A stretch of 8,873 bases of DNA from Deltaproteobacteria bacterium (GTDB lineage: Bacteria; Desulfobacterota; Anaeroferrophillalia; Anaeroferrophillales; Tharpellaceae): NCBI GenBank assembly GCA_030640695.1, contig DAOWIX010000029.1, positions 1 to 8,873 of the forward strand. The letters are read 5' to 3'. Under the pieces are notes generated by a model. That model was given only the letters and a program-made list of their open reading frames with translations. It ran no database searches and was not told the DNA's origin. Numbering within the stretch: position 1 is the first letter of the stretch; each line of letters begins with the position of its first letter. A program made the translations under genes and the position numbers. Positions 1 through 6,728 of the stretch are shown here, in pieces.

Positions 1-25
1 ATTACGAATTACGAATTACGAATTA
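1..25. repeat. Heptanucleotide tandem repeat (ATTACGA)n at window edge
   Basis: Three full copies of the 7-bp unit ATTACGA plus a four-base partial copy are read directly from the first base of the window. The array may continue upstream, so its true copy number is unknown. It lies in the intergenic region before had. Short heptameric arrays of this kind are known as STRR-type repeats in cyanobacteria and occur in other genomes; calling it STRR-like is inference. No coding potential is apparent here. Confidence 0.85.
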
Positions 26-33
26 TCTCGGGT

Positions 34-115
34 GGGGTCATTGCTGGACAAAGGGCGGGTCGTAATATTTGCATAAATCTAAATTTTAATCCGCCGTTTG
101 GCAAGCTTTGACCCC
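34..115. repeat. Degenerate long palindrome in the had leader
   Basis: Positions 34-58 pair with 91-115 at about 20 of 25 positions without gaps: GGGGTCA (34-40) with TGACCCC (109-115), and CAAAGGGCGG (49-58) with CCGCCGTTTG (91-100) with one mismatch. The middle, about 59-90, is AT-rich and pairs poorly. A competing pairing exists between GGTCATTGCT (36-45) and AGCAACATGACC (135-146), allowing a two-base gap. This suggests a decayed repeat element or a structured leader RNA. No protein gene is visible in 1-187. The pairing is seen; the interpretation is inference. Confidence 0.4.
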
Positions 116-143
116 GTTTATGAGGGCGAAGCAAAGCAACATG

Positions 144-166
144 ACCTTCTCGAAGATCGAGAAGGT
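144..166. promoter_or_regulatory. Perfect 10-bp-arm palindrome just upstream of had
   Basis: ACCTTCTCGA (144-153) and TCGAGAAGGT (157-166) are exact reverse complements separated by the three bases AGA. The right arm ends 9 nt before the had Shine-Dalgarno sequence (AAGGAG, 176-181). It is followed by TTTGG rather than a run of T, so it does not look like an intrinsic terminator. It could be an operator for a regulator of aromatic degradation, or a 5'-leader hairpin that affects stability or initiation. The symmetry is certain; the regulatory role is inferred. Confidence 0.5.
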
Positions 167-187
167 TTGGAGAGTAAGGAGAATTAA

Positions 188-1279
188 ATGTCTGCAATAC
201 CAACAAAAATAAAAACTTGGCAGATGGTCAAGCCGGGTGATTTACAACTGGTGGAAGTCGATATGCCGCCGATCAGCGCCGGTGAAGTCTGTGTTAAAAT
301 TGCCGGCTGTGGTATCTGCCATACCGATCTTGGTTTCTTTTACGATGGCGTTCCGACGGTTTGCGAGCCCCCTCTGACCTTAGGCCATGAAATCAGCGGT
401 ACGGTCATCGGTGGTGATGCCGAGATGATTGGCAAAGAGGTAATTATTCCGGCTGTCATGCCCTGTAATGAGTGTCCTATCTGTAAGGCCGGGCGCGGCA
501 ATCGTTGTCTGAAGCAGAAGATGCCGGGCAACAGTATTGGCATGTATGGCGGGTTTTCCAGTCATATTGTAGTGCCGACCGCAGGCCTTTGTGTTATCGA
601 TAATCGGGGGACACGGCCTTTGTCGCACTATGCCGTTATCGCCGATGCCGGAACCACTCCCTACCAGGCTGCAATTCGGGCCGAACTCGACAAACCCTAT
701 TTTCCCGATGGTGATCTCGTGGTGGTGACCGGCGCCGGTGGCGGGGTTGGAACTTACATGGTTCAGATTGCTAAAGCCATGGGGGCTCGGGTTGTGATTG
801 CAATTGATATTGATGATGAAAAACTCGAACGAGCTCTCAAATATGGGGCCGACCTGACGATCAATCCAATGGGTAAAACCAGTCGCGATGTTAAAGGCGA
901 GATTAAGGCCTATTGTAAAGAGCAGGGTGTCCCGCACAACTACGGTTGGAAGATTTTTGAATGCTCCGGCAGCAAACCGGGACAGGCTTTGGCTCTCGAT
1001 CTACTTTCATTTATCGGTAAACTCGTGGTGGTCGGTTATTCGATGGCCAAACATGAGTACATGATCTCGAAACTGATGGCTTTCGATGCCGAGATGATTG
1101 GAACTTGGGGTTGTCATCCGAAATACTATCCGCCGGTTCTCGAGATGGTGCAGAGTGGTAAGGTTGAGATCGACGCCTTCTTGGAAACCCGGCCGATGAG
1201 CACGATCAAAGAGTCTTTTGCCGAAGTTCACGCTAAACCGATCAGCCGCCGCATTGTCCTGATCCCTGATTTCGATTAG
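188..1279 (+). CDS. had: 6-hydroxycyclohex-1-ene-1-carbonyl-CoA dehydrogenase
   Basis: This cytoplasmic, zinc-dependent medium-chain alcohol dehydrogenase of anaerobic benzoyl-CoA degradation oxidises 6-hydroxycyclohex-1-ene-1-carbonyl-CoA to the 6-oxo compound, with NAD+ as acceptor. The 363-residue product has the family's usual size and closely resembles the Thauera Had sequence as I recall it (TWQMV near the N-terminus, GCGICHTDLG, PPLTLGHEISGTV, MPGNS.G.YGGFSSH). Catalytic zinc ligands are Cys44 and His67-Glu68. A structural zinc site is formed by Cys93, Cys96, Cys99 and Cys107. The Rossmann loop GAGGGVG covers residues 182-188, and Asp207 at the end of the next strand fits NAD rather than NADP use. 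The ATG has a good AAGGAG (176-181) with a 6-nt spacer. The next enzyme of the pathway, oah, is 200 bp downstream. In Geobacter the equivalent gene is bamQ. The specific function, rather than a generic alcohol dehydrogenase, is supported by these motifs and by the neighbour. Confidence 0.94.
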   Translation: MSAIPTKIKTWQMVKPGDLQLVEVDMPPISAGEVCVKIAGCGICHTDLGFFYDGVPTVCEPPLTLGHEISGTVIGGDAEMIGKEVIIPAVMPCNECPICKAGRGNRCLKQKMPGNSIGMYGGFSSHIVVPTAGLCVIDNRGTRPLSHYAVIADAGTTPYQAAIRAELDKPYFPDGDLVVVTGAGGGVGTYMVQIAKAMGARVVIAIDIDDEKLERALKYGADLTINPMGKTSRDVKGEIKAYCKEQGVPHNYGWKIFECSGSKPGQALALDLLSFIGKLVVVGYSMAKHEYMISKLMAFDAEMIGTWGCHPKYYPPVLEMVQSGKVEIDAFLETRPMSTIKESFAEVHAKPISRRIVLIPDFD

Positions 1280-1350
1280 AGTTTATAAAAAAATTCATTT
1301 GTACTTTTTAAATTTTAGGAATCATAAATAATTCAAGTTAGGAAGGCAAT

Positions 1351-1456
1351 GAAAAATGTTCAGATGCGAGGCGTCCAAAACCTAAGGAATGAGGCGTACA
1401 TAAAGTACGCCGCAGTGACGAAGGTTGCCGGGCAACGAAGCAGGTGGATATTTTTC
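1351..1456. repeat. ~106-bp palindromic intergenic repeat between had and oah
   Basis: The element has imperfect terminal inverted repeats: GAAAAATGTTCAGATGC (1351-1367) against GCAGGTGGATATTTTTC (1440-1456), matching at 13 of 17 positions. At its centre is a perfect hairpin, GGCGTAC (1393-1399), loop ATAAA, GTACGCC (1405-1411). A second small palindrome, GTTGCC-G-GGCAAC, lies at 1424-1436. From memory, this layout (terminal AAAATGTTCAGATGC-like ends and a central GGCGTAC..GTACGCC) resembles a dispersed palindromic repeat of Geobacter/Desulfuromonas-type genomes; that is recall, not a search. It has no transposase and would be REP- or MITE-like. It fills half of the had-oah spacer; the other part (1280-1350) is AT-rich with no clear terminator or promoter. 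Confidence 0.75.
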
Positions 1457-1467
1457 GAAGCCGTCAA

Positions 1468-1473
1468 AAGGAG
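1468..1473 (+). promoter_or_regulatory. Ribosome binding site that fixes the oah start
   Basis: AAGGAG lies 6 nt before the ATG at 1480, the same motif and spacing as at had. An in-frame GTG at 1444 would add 12 residues (beginning MDIFRSRQKEKE), but it sits inside the right end of the palindromic repeat and has no Shine-Dalgarno sequence at a usable distance. The ATG at 1480 is therefore preferred. Confidence 0.85.
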
Positions 1474-1479
1474 AAAGAG

Positions 1480-2616
1480 ATGTCTTTAGACTGGATACCA
1501 AGAGAGAATGAACCGAAAAATCACTACCTTTGGGAAGACGATCATTTTGGTGGGGAAGGCGATGCTCCCTGCACGATCTATGAAAAACGTCCGGTTATCG
1601 ATCCCGACGGCAACGTTGTTGAAGGGCTCTACACCGGCTGGATTATTCTTAATAATCCGAAACAGTATAACTCCTACACAACTGAGATGGTTAAAGGTGT
1701 AATCGCCGGTTTTCAGCGGGCTTCCGCCGACCGTCAGGTGGTTGCAGCGGTCTTTACTGCAGTTGGGACCACTTCTTTTTGTACTGGTGGTAATACAAAA
1801 GAGTACGCCGAATATTACTCCAAACGGCCCCAGGAGTATGGCGACTATATGGATCTTTTCAATGGCATGGTCGATGCTATTTTAAATTGTAAGAAACCGA
1901 CCATCTGCCGGATTAACGGTATGCGGGTTGCTGGGGGTCAGGAGATCGGCATGGCGACCGACCTTTCGATCTCTTCCGATCTGGCGATTTTAGGTCAGGC
2001 CGGGCCTAAGCATGGTTCCGCTCCGGATGGCGGATCGACCGATTTTCTGCCCTGGTATTTAGGCATTGAAGAGGCGATGTGGAATTGTGTCTCCTGCGAG
2101 ATGTGGAGTGCTTACAAAATGAAGCGCTTAGGTCTGCTTACCAAGGTTGTGCCGGTCATCAAAGATGGCGAAAAATGGGTGCGTAACCCTCTGATCGAGA
2201 CCGATAAATGGGTTGATGATGGCGAGATTGTCTATGGCGAATTCAAAACCGGAGCCGCAGCCAAAGAGGCCCGTAATTATGTCCGCTCAGCGACCATTGA
2301 TCTGACAAAACTCGATGAAGCGGTTGACGAGATTATCTGGAAGTTTGCCAACCTGATGCCGCACTGTCTGGTGAAATCGGTCGATGGGATTCGCGCCAAG
2401 AAGAAATTCTTCTGGGATCAGGCGAAGTTGCCCAACCGCCATTGGCTTGCAGCCAATATGAATTACGAAGCCTATATGGGTTTTAACGCTTTCAATACGA
2501 AAAAGATTACCGGCCAGGATACGATCGATTTTATCAAGTATCGTCAGCTGGTAGGCGAAGGCCAGGAGATCGGCGAAGCCCTCTATGAGCAGGTTTTCGG
2601 TAAACCTCAGGAATAG
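1480..2616 (+). CDS. oah: 6-oxocyclohex-1-ene-1-carbonyl-CoA hydrolase (Oah/BamA)
   Basis: This ring-opening hydrolase of the benzoyl-CoA pathway adds two waters to 6-oxocyclohex-1-ene-1-carbonyl-CoA to give 3-hydroxypimelyl-CoA in the cytoplasm. It is the bamA marker gene of anaerobic aromatic degraders and is unrelated to the outer-membrane assembly protein BamA. The 378-residue product matches the family length and starts MSLDWIPRENEPKNHYLWED. Crotonase-fold signatures are visible: FCTGGNTKE (residues 100-108) and VAGGQEIG (150-157), the two segments that form the oxyanion hole in this superfamily. The C-terminal part carries the family's extra helical region, including LMPHCLVKSVDGIRAKKKFFWD. 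It follows had, which makes its substrate, and is closed by a strong terminator 31 nt past the stop. The repeat in the spacer leaves open whether it shares the had transcript. No truncation or frameshift is seen. Confidence 0.94.
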   Translation: MSLDWIPRENEPKNHYLWEDDHFGGEGDAPCTIYEKRPVIDPDGNVVEGLYTGWIILNNPKQYNSYTTEMVKGVIAGFQRASADRQVVAAVFTAVGTTSFCTGGNTKEYAEYYSKRPQEYGDYMDLFNGMVDAILNCKKPTICRINGMRVAGGQEIGMATDLSISSDLAILGQAGPKHGSAPDGGSTDFLPWYLGIEEAMWNCVSCEMWSAYKMKRLGLLTKVVPVIKDGEKWVRNPLIETDKWVDDGEIVYGEFKTGAAAKEARNYVRSATIDLTKLDEAVDEIIWKFANLMPHCLVKSVDGIRAKKKFFWDQAKLPNRHWLAANMNYEAYMGFNAFNTKKITGQDTIDFIKYRQLVGEGQEIGEALYEQVFGKPQE

Positions 2617-2647
2617 TTTTATTAAACAGTGTAACTGTAGTTAGCCG

Positions 2648-2684
2648 AAGGGCGGGATGGATAGCATCCCGCCCTTTTTGTTTT
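2648..2684 (+). terminator. Rho-independent terminator after oah
   Basis: A perfect 10-bp GC-rich stem, GGGCGGGATG (2650-2659) and CATCCCGCCC (2665-2674), has the five-base loop GATAG and is followed by TTTTTGTTTT (2675-2684). Two A-T pairs (2648-2649 with 2675-2676) can extend the stem. It should end transcription of the had-oah block and separate it from polA. On the opposite strand there is no T-run, so it appears one-directional. Confidence 0.93.
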
Positions 2685-2711
2685 GACATTGTTTTACGAC
2701 TTGTGTACCTT
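2683..2711 (+). promoter_or_regulatory. Candidate sigma-70 promoter for the polA operon
   Basis: A consensus -35 box TTGACA (2683-2688) is followed after exactly 17 nt by TACCTT (2706-2711), which keeps the T1, A2 and T6 of the -10 consensus. It begins within the T-tract of the oah terminator and precedes polA by about 50 nt, which puts it in the right place to restart transcription for polA-folC-flavoprotein-lptD. The boxes are seen; activity is inferred. Confidence 0.6.
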
Positions 2712-2749
2712 CCACTGACCACTGACCACTGACCACTGACCACTGACCA
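2712..2749. repeat. Heptanucleotide tandem repeat (CCACTGA)5.4 in the polA leader
   Basis: Five exact copies of CCACTGA plus CCA are read directly. The array starts immediately after the putative -10 box and ends a few bases before the polA Shine-Dalgarno sequence (AAGGA, 2753-2757), so a transcript starting near 2718 would carry it as most of its 5' leader. Perfect short arrays like this can gain or lose units by slippage. Its unit length is the same as that of the array at the left edge of the window, although the unit sequence differs. Confidence 0.92.
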
Positions 2750-2763
2750 TTTAAGGATAACTT

Positions 2764-5424
2764 ATGTCAAAATTGCTTTGTCTGATTGATACAAGCGCCC
2801 TGGTCTATCGTGCTTTTCATGCGATAAGGCCCTTAACGACCTCAACCGGTCAGCCGACCAATGCTTTGTTTGGTTTTTGTCAGATGCTGATGAAGGTGCT
2901 TGAAGATTGTCGACCGACCCATGTGGCGGCTGCCCTTGATCTCCCAGGAAAAACCTGGCGGCACCGGGTTTTTCCTGACTATAAAGCGCAGCGCCCACCG
3001 ATGGCACCGGAATTGGCCGCACAATTTCCCTTTATTCCCAGACTCCTTGAGGCTTTCGGCCTGCCGGCGGTGGGAGTTGCAGGTTTTGAAGCTGATGATG
3101 TTATTGCGACGTTGACGCGACGAGGGCAAGAGTCTGGATGTGAGGTTCTGATTATCTCCGGCGATAAGGATCTTATGAGCCTGGTCGGTGACGGGGTCGC
3201 CATGCTGGATACCATGAAAAACAAACGTTACGATCTTGCCGCGGTGGCCGAGCGTCATGGTGTGACCGGTGAGCGGCTGCTTGATCTTTTAGCTCTGGCC
3301 GGGGATGCGTCGGACAATATCCCGGGGGTACCTGGAGTTGGGCCGAAAACGGCGCTTAAGTTGCTGGCTGAATTTGGTGATCTCGAGACCCTTTTGCAGG
3401 AGAGTGAACGGATTGAGCGCAAAAGCTGGCGCGAAAAAATGTTGCAATATAAAGATGAGGCCCAACTCTCCCGGCGTCTGGTGACCCTCTCTGATGATGT
3501 GGAGATTAGTTTTGGTTTGGACGACCTTTTATGTCGAGAACCGGATCGCTCAGCTTTAAGAGAACTTTTTACTGAGCTTGAATTTCATGCCCTAAATCGT
3601 AAACTGAGCCCCCAGCAGACGGTGACCCGGGATCGCTATCGCTTGATTGATACCCCGGAGAAGTTTGACGGGCTGCTTGAAGAGCTTGCCGGGGTGCAAG
3701 AGCTCGCTGTGGATACTGAGACTACATCAGTGGATCCGATGAGTGCTGAGCTGGTTGGTATTTCCCTGGCCTGGAATGAGAAAGATGCGGTTTACATTCC
3801 GGTCGGTCACGACGGTGATGTAACTCAGCTGGATAAAGAGATAGTTTTGGCCGGGTTGCGACCTCTGTTGGGCGATGACAAGGTCAAAAAATGGGGCCAG
3901 AATATCAAGTACGATGCCATAGTCATGAAACGGGCCGGTTTAGAGCTTGGTAGTTTAGACTTTGATTCGATGGTGGCATCCTACCTGGTTAATCCAACCC
4001 GGCATCGGCATGGGCTCGATGCTTTGGCGTTAGAACATTTAGGCCATACCCCGATTACTTTCAAAGAGGTGGTTGGTTCGGGTCGCAATCAGGTGACCAT
4101 CGATAAGATTGCGCCGGAGAAAGTCTCCGATTATGCCTGCGAAGACGCTCAGTTAGCTTTTCTGCTCGCCAAGCTGTTGGCACCGAAACTGAAAGAGGAC
4201 GACCTTGAGGAACTTTTTGCAAAGATAGAACGGCCTCTGATCGAAGTTTTGATGCGGGTCGAGATGAACGGGGTTTTTCTTAACGTTGAACTGCTCAAAA
4301 AGACTGCGGACGATTATGAGCAGCGCCTGCAAATTATGGCGGCCGAGGTTTATGAACTGGCCGGGGGTGAATTTAATATTAATTCACCTAAACAGTTGGC
4401 GGAGATTCTTTTCGAACGTCTGCAACTGCCGGTTTTGAAAAAGAGTAAAACCGGGCCTTCAACCGCTGTCAATGTTCTGGAACAATTATCTGAAAAACAT
4501 CCTCTGCCGGCAAAAATCTTAGAGTATCGCTCTCTGTCCAAGCTCGTTTCAACCTATCTTGTGGCTCTGCCGCGGCTCGTCAATCGCCACACCGGACGGG
4601 TTCATACCTCCTACAATCAAGCCGTGACGGCAACCGGCCGCCTCTCCTCTTCCGACCCTAATCTACAGAATATCCCGATTCGTGGAATTGATGGTGCGGT
4701 TATCCGGCAGGCCTTTATTGGCACCGGTGAAAACCTGATCCTGGCGGCCGACTACTCACAGATCGAGTTGCGTATTCTGGCCCATTTTTCCGGTGACCCG
4801 GCTCTGGTCGATGCTTTTAGAAAAGGGGATGATATTCATACCCGCACGGCGGCCGAAGTTTTTCATGTTCTGCCGATGATGGTCAGTCCCGAGATGCGGC
4901 GTCAGGCCAAGGCGATCAACTTTGGTTTGATCTACGGTATGGGCGCTCATAAGTTGGCCCAAGAGCTTGATATTGACAGAAAAACCGCAAAGGCCTATAT
5001 AGAGGGCTATTTTGCCGCTTACGCCGGGGTAAACAAATATTTTACCAAGGTTGTGGATGAGGCCAAACGTCTGGAGTATGTTACGACTCTCTTTAAACGG
5101 AGGCGCTATCTCCCGGAAATCAACAGTAATAATCATAACTTAAAGGAGATGGCCCGGCGCACGGCCTTAAACACCCCGATTCAAGGGACGGCGGCGGATC
5201 TGATCAAGTTGGCTATGGTGGTTATCGATCAACGTTTGCGGGAACGTAGGTTCAAAAGCAAGATGATCATGCAGGTTCACGATGAACTGGTTTTTGAAGT
5301 GCCTCCGGATGAAGTTGATGAGTTGACCCAGATGGTTCGCAAAGAGATGGCTGAAGTTCACCCTCTGAAAGTGCCGCTCGTGGTCGATATCGGGGTTGGT
5401 AAAAATTGGCTGGAGGCGCATTAA
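2764..5424 (+). CDS. polA: DNA polymerase I (PolA), with proofreading domain
   Basis: PolA fills gaps and removes RNA primers during replication and repair. At 886 residues it is full length, slightly shorter than the E. coli protein. The 5'-3' exonuclease domain (about 1-290) retains the metal-binding acids Asp9, Asp59, Glu109, Asp111/Asp112 and Asp134/Asp136, plus a helix-3-turn-helix SDNIPGVPGVGPKT (183-196). The 3'-5' exonuclease domain (about 300-490) has Asp317 and Glu319 in DTETT, Asp384 (NIKYD) and Tyr457/Asp461 (YACED), so proofreading should be active, unlike in Taq-type enzymes. The polymerase domain (about 500-886) has motif A ADYSQIELR with Asp663, motif B RRQAKAINFGLIYG with Lys716, Phe720 and Tyr724, and motif C MQVHDELVFEV with Asp840. 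The ATG has AAGGA with a 6-nt spacer. folC starts 9 nt after the stop. No unusual feature is seen in the protein. Confidence 0.98.
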   Translation: MSKLLCLIDTSALVYRAFHAIRPLTTSTGQPTNALFGFCQMLMKVLEDCRPTHVAAALDLPGKTWRHRVFPDYKAQRPPMAPELAAQFPFIPRLLEAFGLPAVGVAGFEADDVIATLTRRGQESGCEVLIISGDKDLMSLVGDGVAMLDTMKNKRYDLAAVAERHGVTGERLLDLLALAGDASDNIPGVPGVGPKTALKLLAEFGDLETLLQESERIERKSWREKMLQYKDEAQLSRRLVTLSDDVEISFGLDDLLCREPDRSALRELFTELEFHALNRKLSPQQTVTRDRYRLIDTPEKFDGLLEELAGVQELAVDTETTSVDPMSAELVGISLAWNEKDAVYIPVGHDGDVTQLDKEIVLAGLRPLLGDDKVKKWGQNIKYDAIVMKRAGLELGSLDFDSMVASYLVNPTRHRHGLDALALEHLGHTPITFKEVVGSGRNQVTIDKIAPEKVSDYACEDAQLAFLLAKLLAPKLKEDDLEELFAKIERPLIEVLMRVEMNGVFLNVELLKKTADDYEQRLQIMAAEVYELAGGEFNINSPKQLAEILFERLQLPVLKKSKTGPSTAVNVLEQLSEKHPLPAKILEYRSLSKLVSTYLVALPRLVNRHTGRVHTSYNQAVTATGRLSSSDPNLQNIPIRGIDGAVIRQAFIGTGENLILAADYSQIELRILAHFSGDPALVDAFRKGDDIHTRTAAEVFHVLPMMVSPEMRRQAKAINFGLIYGMGAHKLAQELDIDRKTAKAYIEGYFAAYAGVNKYFTKVVDEAKRLEYVTTLFKRRRYLPEINSNNHNLKEMARRTALNTPIQGTAADLIKLAMVVIDQRLRERRFKSKMIMQVHDELVFEVPPDEVDELTQMVRKEMAEVHPLKVPLVVDIGVGKNWLEAH

Positions 5425-5433
5425 GTTAAATTT

Positions 5434-6717
5434 ATGACTTCATTTCAGGACACCCTCGATTATCTTTACGGGCTTGAGCATTTCGGGATTAGTCTCGGAC
5501 TCGAGAATATTGACGAACTTTGTAAATCCTGTGGCAACCCTCAGGAGAAGTTGTGCATCGTTCATGTTGCCGGCAGTAACGGCAAAGGTTCAAGTCTTGC
5601 TTTTTTGCGGCAGATGTTGCGCCGGCATGGGCTCACCGTCGGGGTCTACAGTTCACCCCATCTGCGCCATTTTTCCGAGCGTATTGTCATCAATGAGACC
5701 CCGATCAGTGAAGTCGAGATCGTCGCCTTAACTCGCGAACTTCGTCCCTTTCTTGAAAAGATTCCCCGTATCGTTACTTTCTTCGATTTTACCACCTGCA
5801 TGGCTCTACTCTATTTTGCCCGGCAGGCTCCCGATATCGTACTGCTCGAAACCGGCCTTGGGGGACGTCTCGATGCCACCAATGTTGCTCGCAAACCCCT
5901 GCTCACCATGGTCACCAATATCGCTCTCGAACATGAGGAGTTTTTAGGCTCGACCCTGCTCGCTGTTGCTGCCGAAAAAGCTGGTATCCTGAAACCGGGG
6001 GTGCCTTTAGTTTCTGGAGTTAAACAGGAGAAGCTCCGTGAGTTTTTTGCTGAAAAGCAACGGGAAATGGCAGCGTCGAGCGATTTTCTGGGTCGAGATT
6101 TCCGTATCCGGCGCCACCGTGACGGTTCATTCTCCTACTTTGGGTCTGAATATCATTTCGCTGGTTTAAGGCTTGCCATGAGCGGTCGCCATCAGCAGGA
6201 TAACGCGGCTTTGGCTTTGCGCGCCTTAGAGTATATTTCGTATGAAGGTCTTTTTGAGATTGATACGCAACTGGTGGCTGAAGCTCTGCTGCAGGTGCAC
6301 TGGCCCGGTCGTTTGCAGAAGGTCGGTAGCGCTCCTGACATCTATCTTGATGGGGCTCATAATCCGCACGGGGTTCGCGCCTTGGAGCCGGAATTGCGGC
6401 GTCTGGCAGCCGACCGACGTCTGGTTTTAATCCTCGGAGTTATGAAGGATAAACGGATTAAGGAGATGGTGGCCCGACTCGTTCCTCTGGCGGATGAAGT
6501 AATTGTAACACAAGCCCCGTTAGATCGGGCCTGTTCTCCGGAACGTCTGGCCGAAGAGGTCAGGTCTCATTGCTCTAAGGTAACCGTGACTACTTCGGTG
6601 GCCGAGGCCTTTGCCTTGGCCCGGAGCCGGGCGCAGGTTGAAGATCTCATTTTTCTCACCGGCTCACTATATTGTGTCGGTGAAGCTTTTAATGTCTTGG
6701 ATCTGCCGGTTATTTAG
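5434..6717 (+). CDS. folC: Folylpolyglutamate synthase / dihydrofolate synthase
   Basis: FolC is an ATP-dependent cytoplasmic ligase of the Mur-ligase superfamily. It adds glutamate to dihydropteroate and/or extends the glutamate tail of folates. The 427-residue product has the usual length and opening (TLDYLYGLEHFGISLGLENI). The P-loop GSNGKGS is at residues 47-53, with Ser at the second position where Thr is more common. YSSPHLRHFSERI follows. GLGGRLDATN and the EKAGI motif come next; Lys182 matches the lysine that is carbamylated in family structures. WPGRLQ (290-295) and DGAHNPHG (306-313) mark the C-terminal ligase domain. A CKSC pair (Cys30, Cys33) sits just before the P-loop and has no known role. 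The start agrees with family N-termini, but GGAGG (5412-5416) is 17 nt away, so initiation may rely on coupling to polA. Whether both activities are present cannot be told from sequence. Confidence 0.95.
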   Translation: MTSFQDTLDYLYGLEHFGISLGLENIDELCKSCGNPQEKLCIVHVAGSNGKGSSLAFLRQMLRRHGLTVGVYSSPHLRHFSERIVINETPISEVEIVALTRELRPFLEKIPRIVTFFDFTTCMALLYFARQAPDIVLLETGLGGRLDATNVARKPLLTMVTNIALEHEEFLGSTLLAVAAEKAGILKPGVPLVSGVKQEKLREFFAEKQREMAASSDFLGRDFRIRRHRDGSFSYFGSEYHFAGLRLAMSGRHQQDNAALALRALEYISYEGLFEIDTQLVAEALLQVHWPGRLQKVGSAPDIYLDGAHNPHGVRALEPELRRLAADRRLVLILGVMKDKRIKEMVARLVPLADEVIVTQAPLDRACSPERLAEEVRSHCSKVTVTTSVAEAFALARSRAQVEDLIFLTGSLYCVGEAFNVLDLPVI

Positions 6718-6728
6718 GATGATATTTC

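Noticed and set aside
41..68. Weak sigma-70-like pair TTGCTG - 16 nt - TAATAT upstream of had
   Set aside because: Each box has only partial agreement with consensus and it overlaps the degenerate palindrome. It is possible, but too weak to annotate as the had promoter.
99..113. Possible sigma-54 promoter (TGGCA...TTGAC) before had
   Set aside because: The TTG falls two bases too close to the TGGC box and the expected GC at -12 is CC. The spacing rule of this promoter class is not met.
380..937. 185-codon open frame on the minus strand inside had
   Set aside because: It lies fully antisense to a clearly recognisable gene, has no family resemblance, and shows low-complexity composition typical of shadow frames.
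1299..1329. Possible promoter for oah (TTGTAC ... CATAAA) in the AT-rich spacer
   Set aside because: Only TTG of the -35 box and four bases of the -10 box agree, in a stretch so AT-rich that such matches are expected by chance.
2534..2743. 69-codon minus-strand frame starting MVSGQWSVVSG
   Set aside because: It is the translation of the heptad repeat and terminator region running into the end of oah; the repetitive start is a known kind of artefact.
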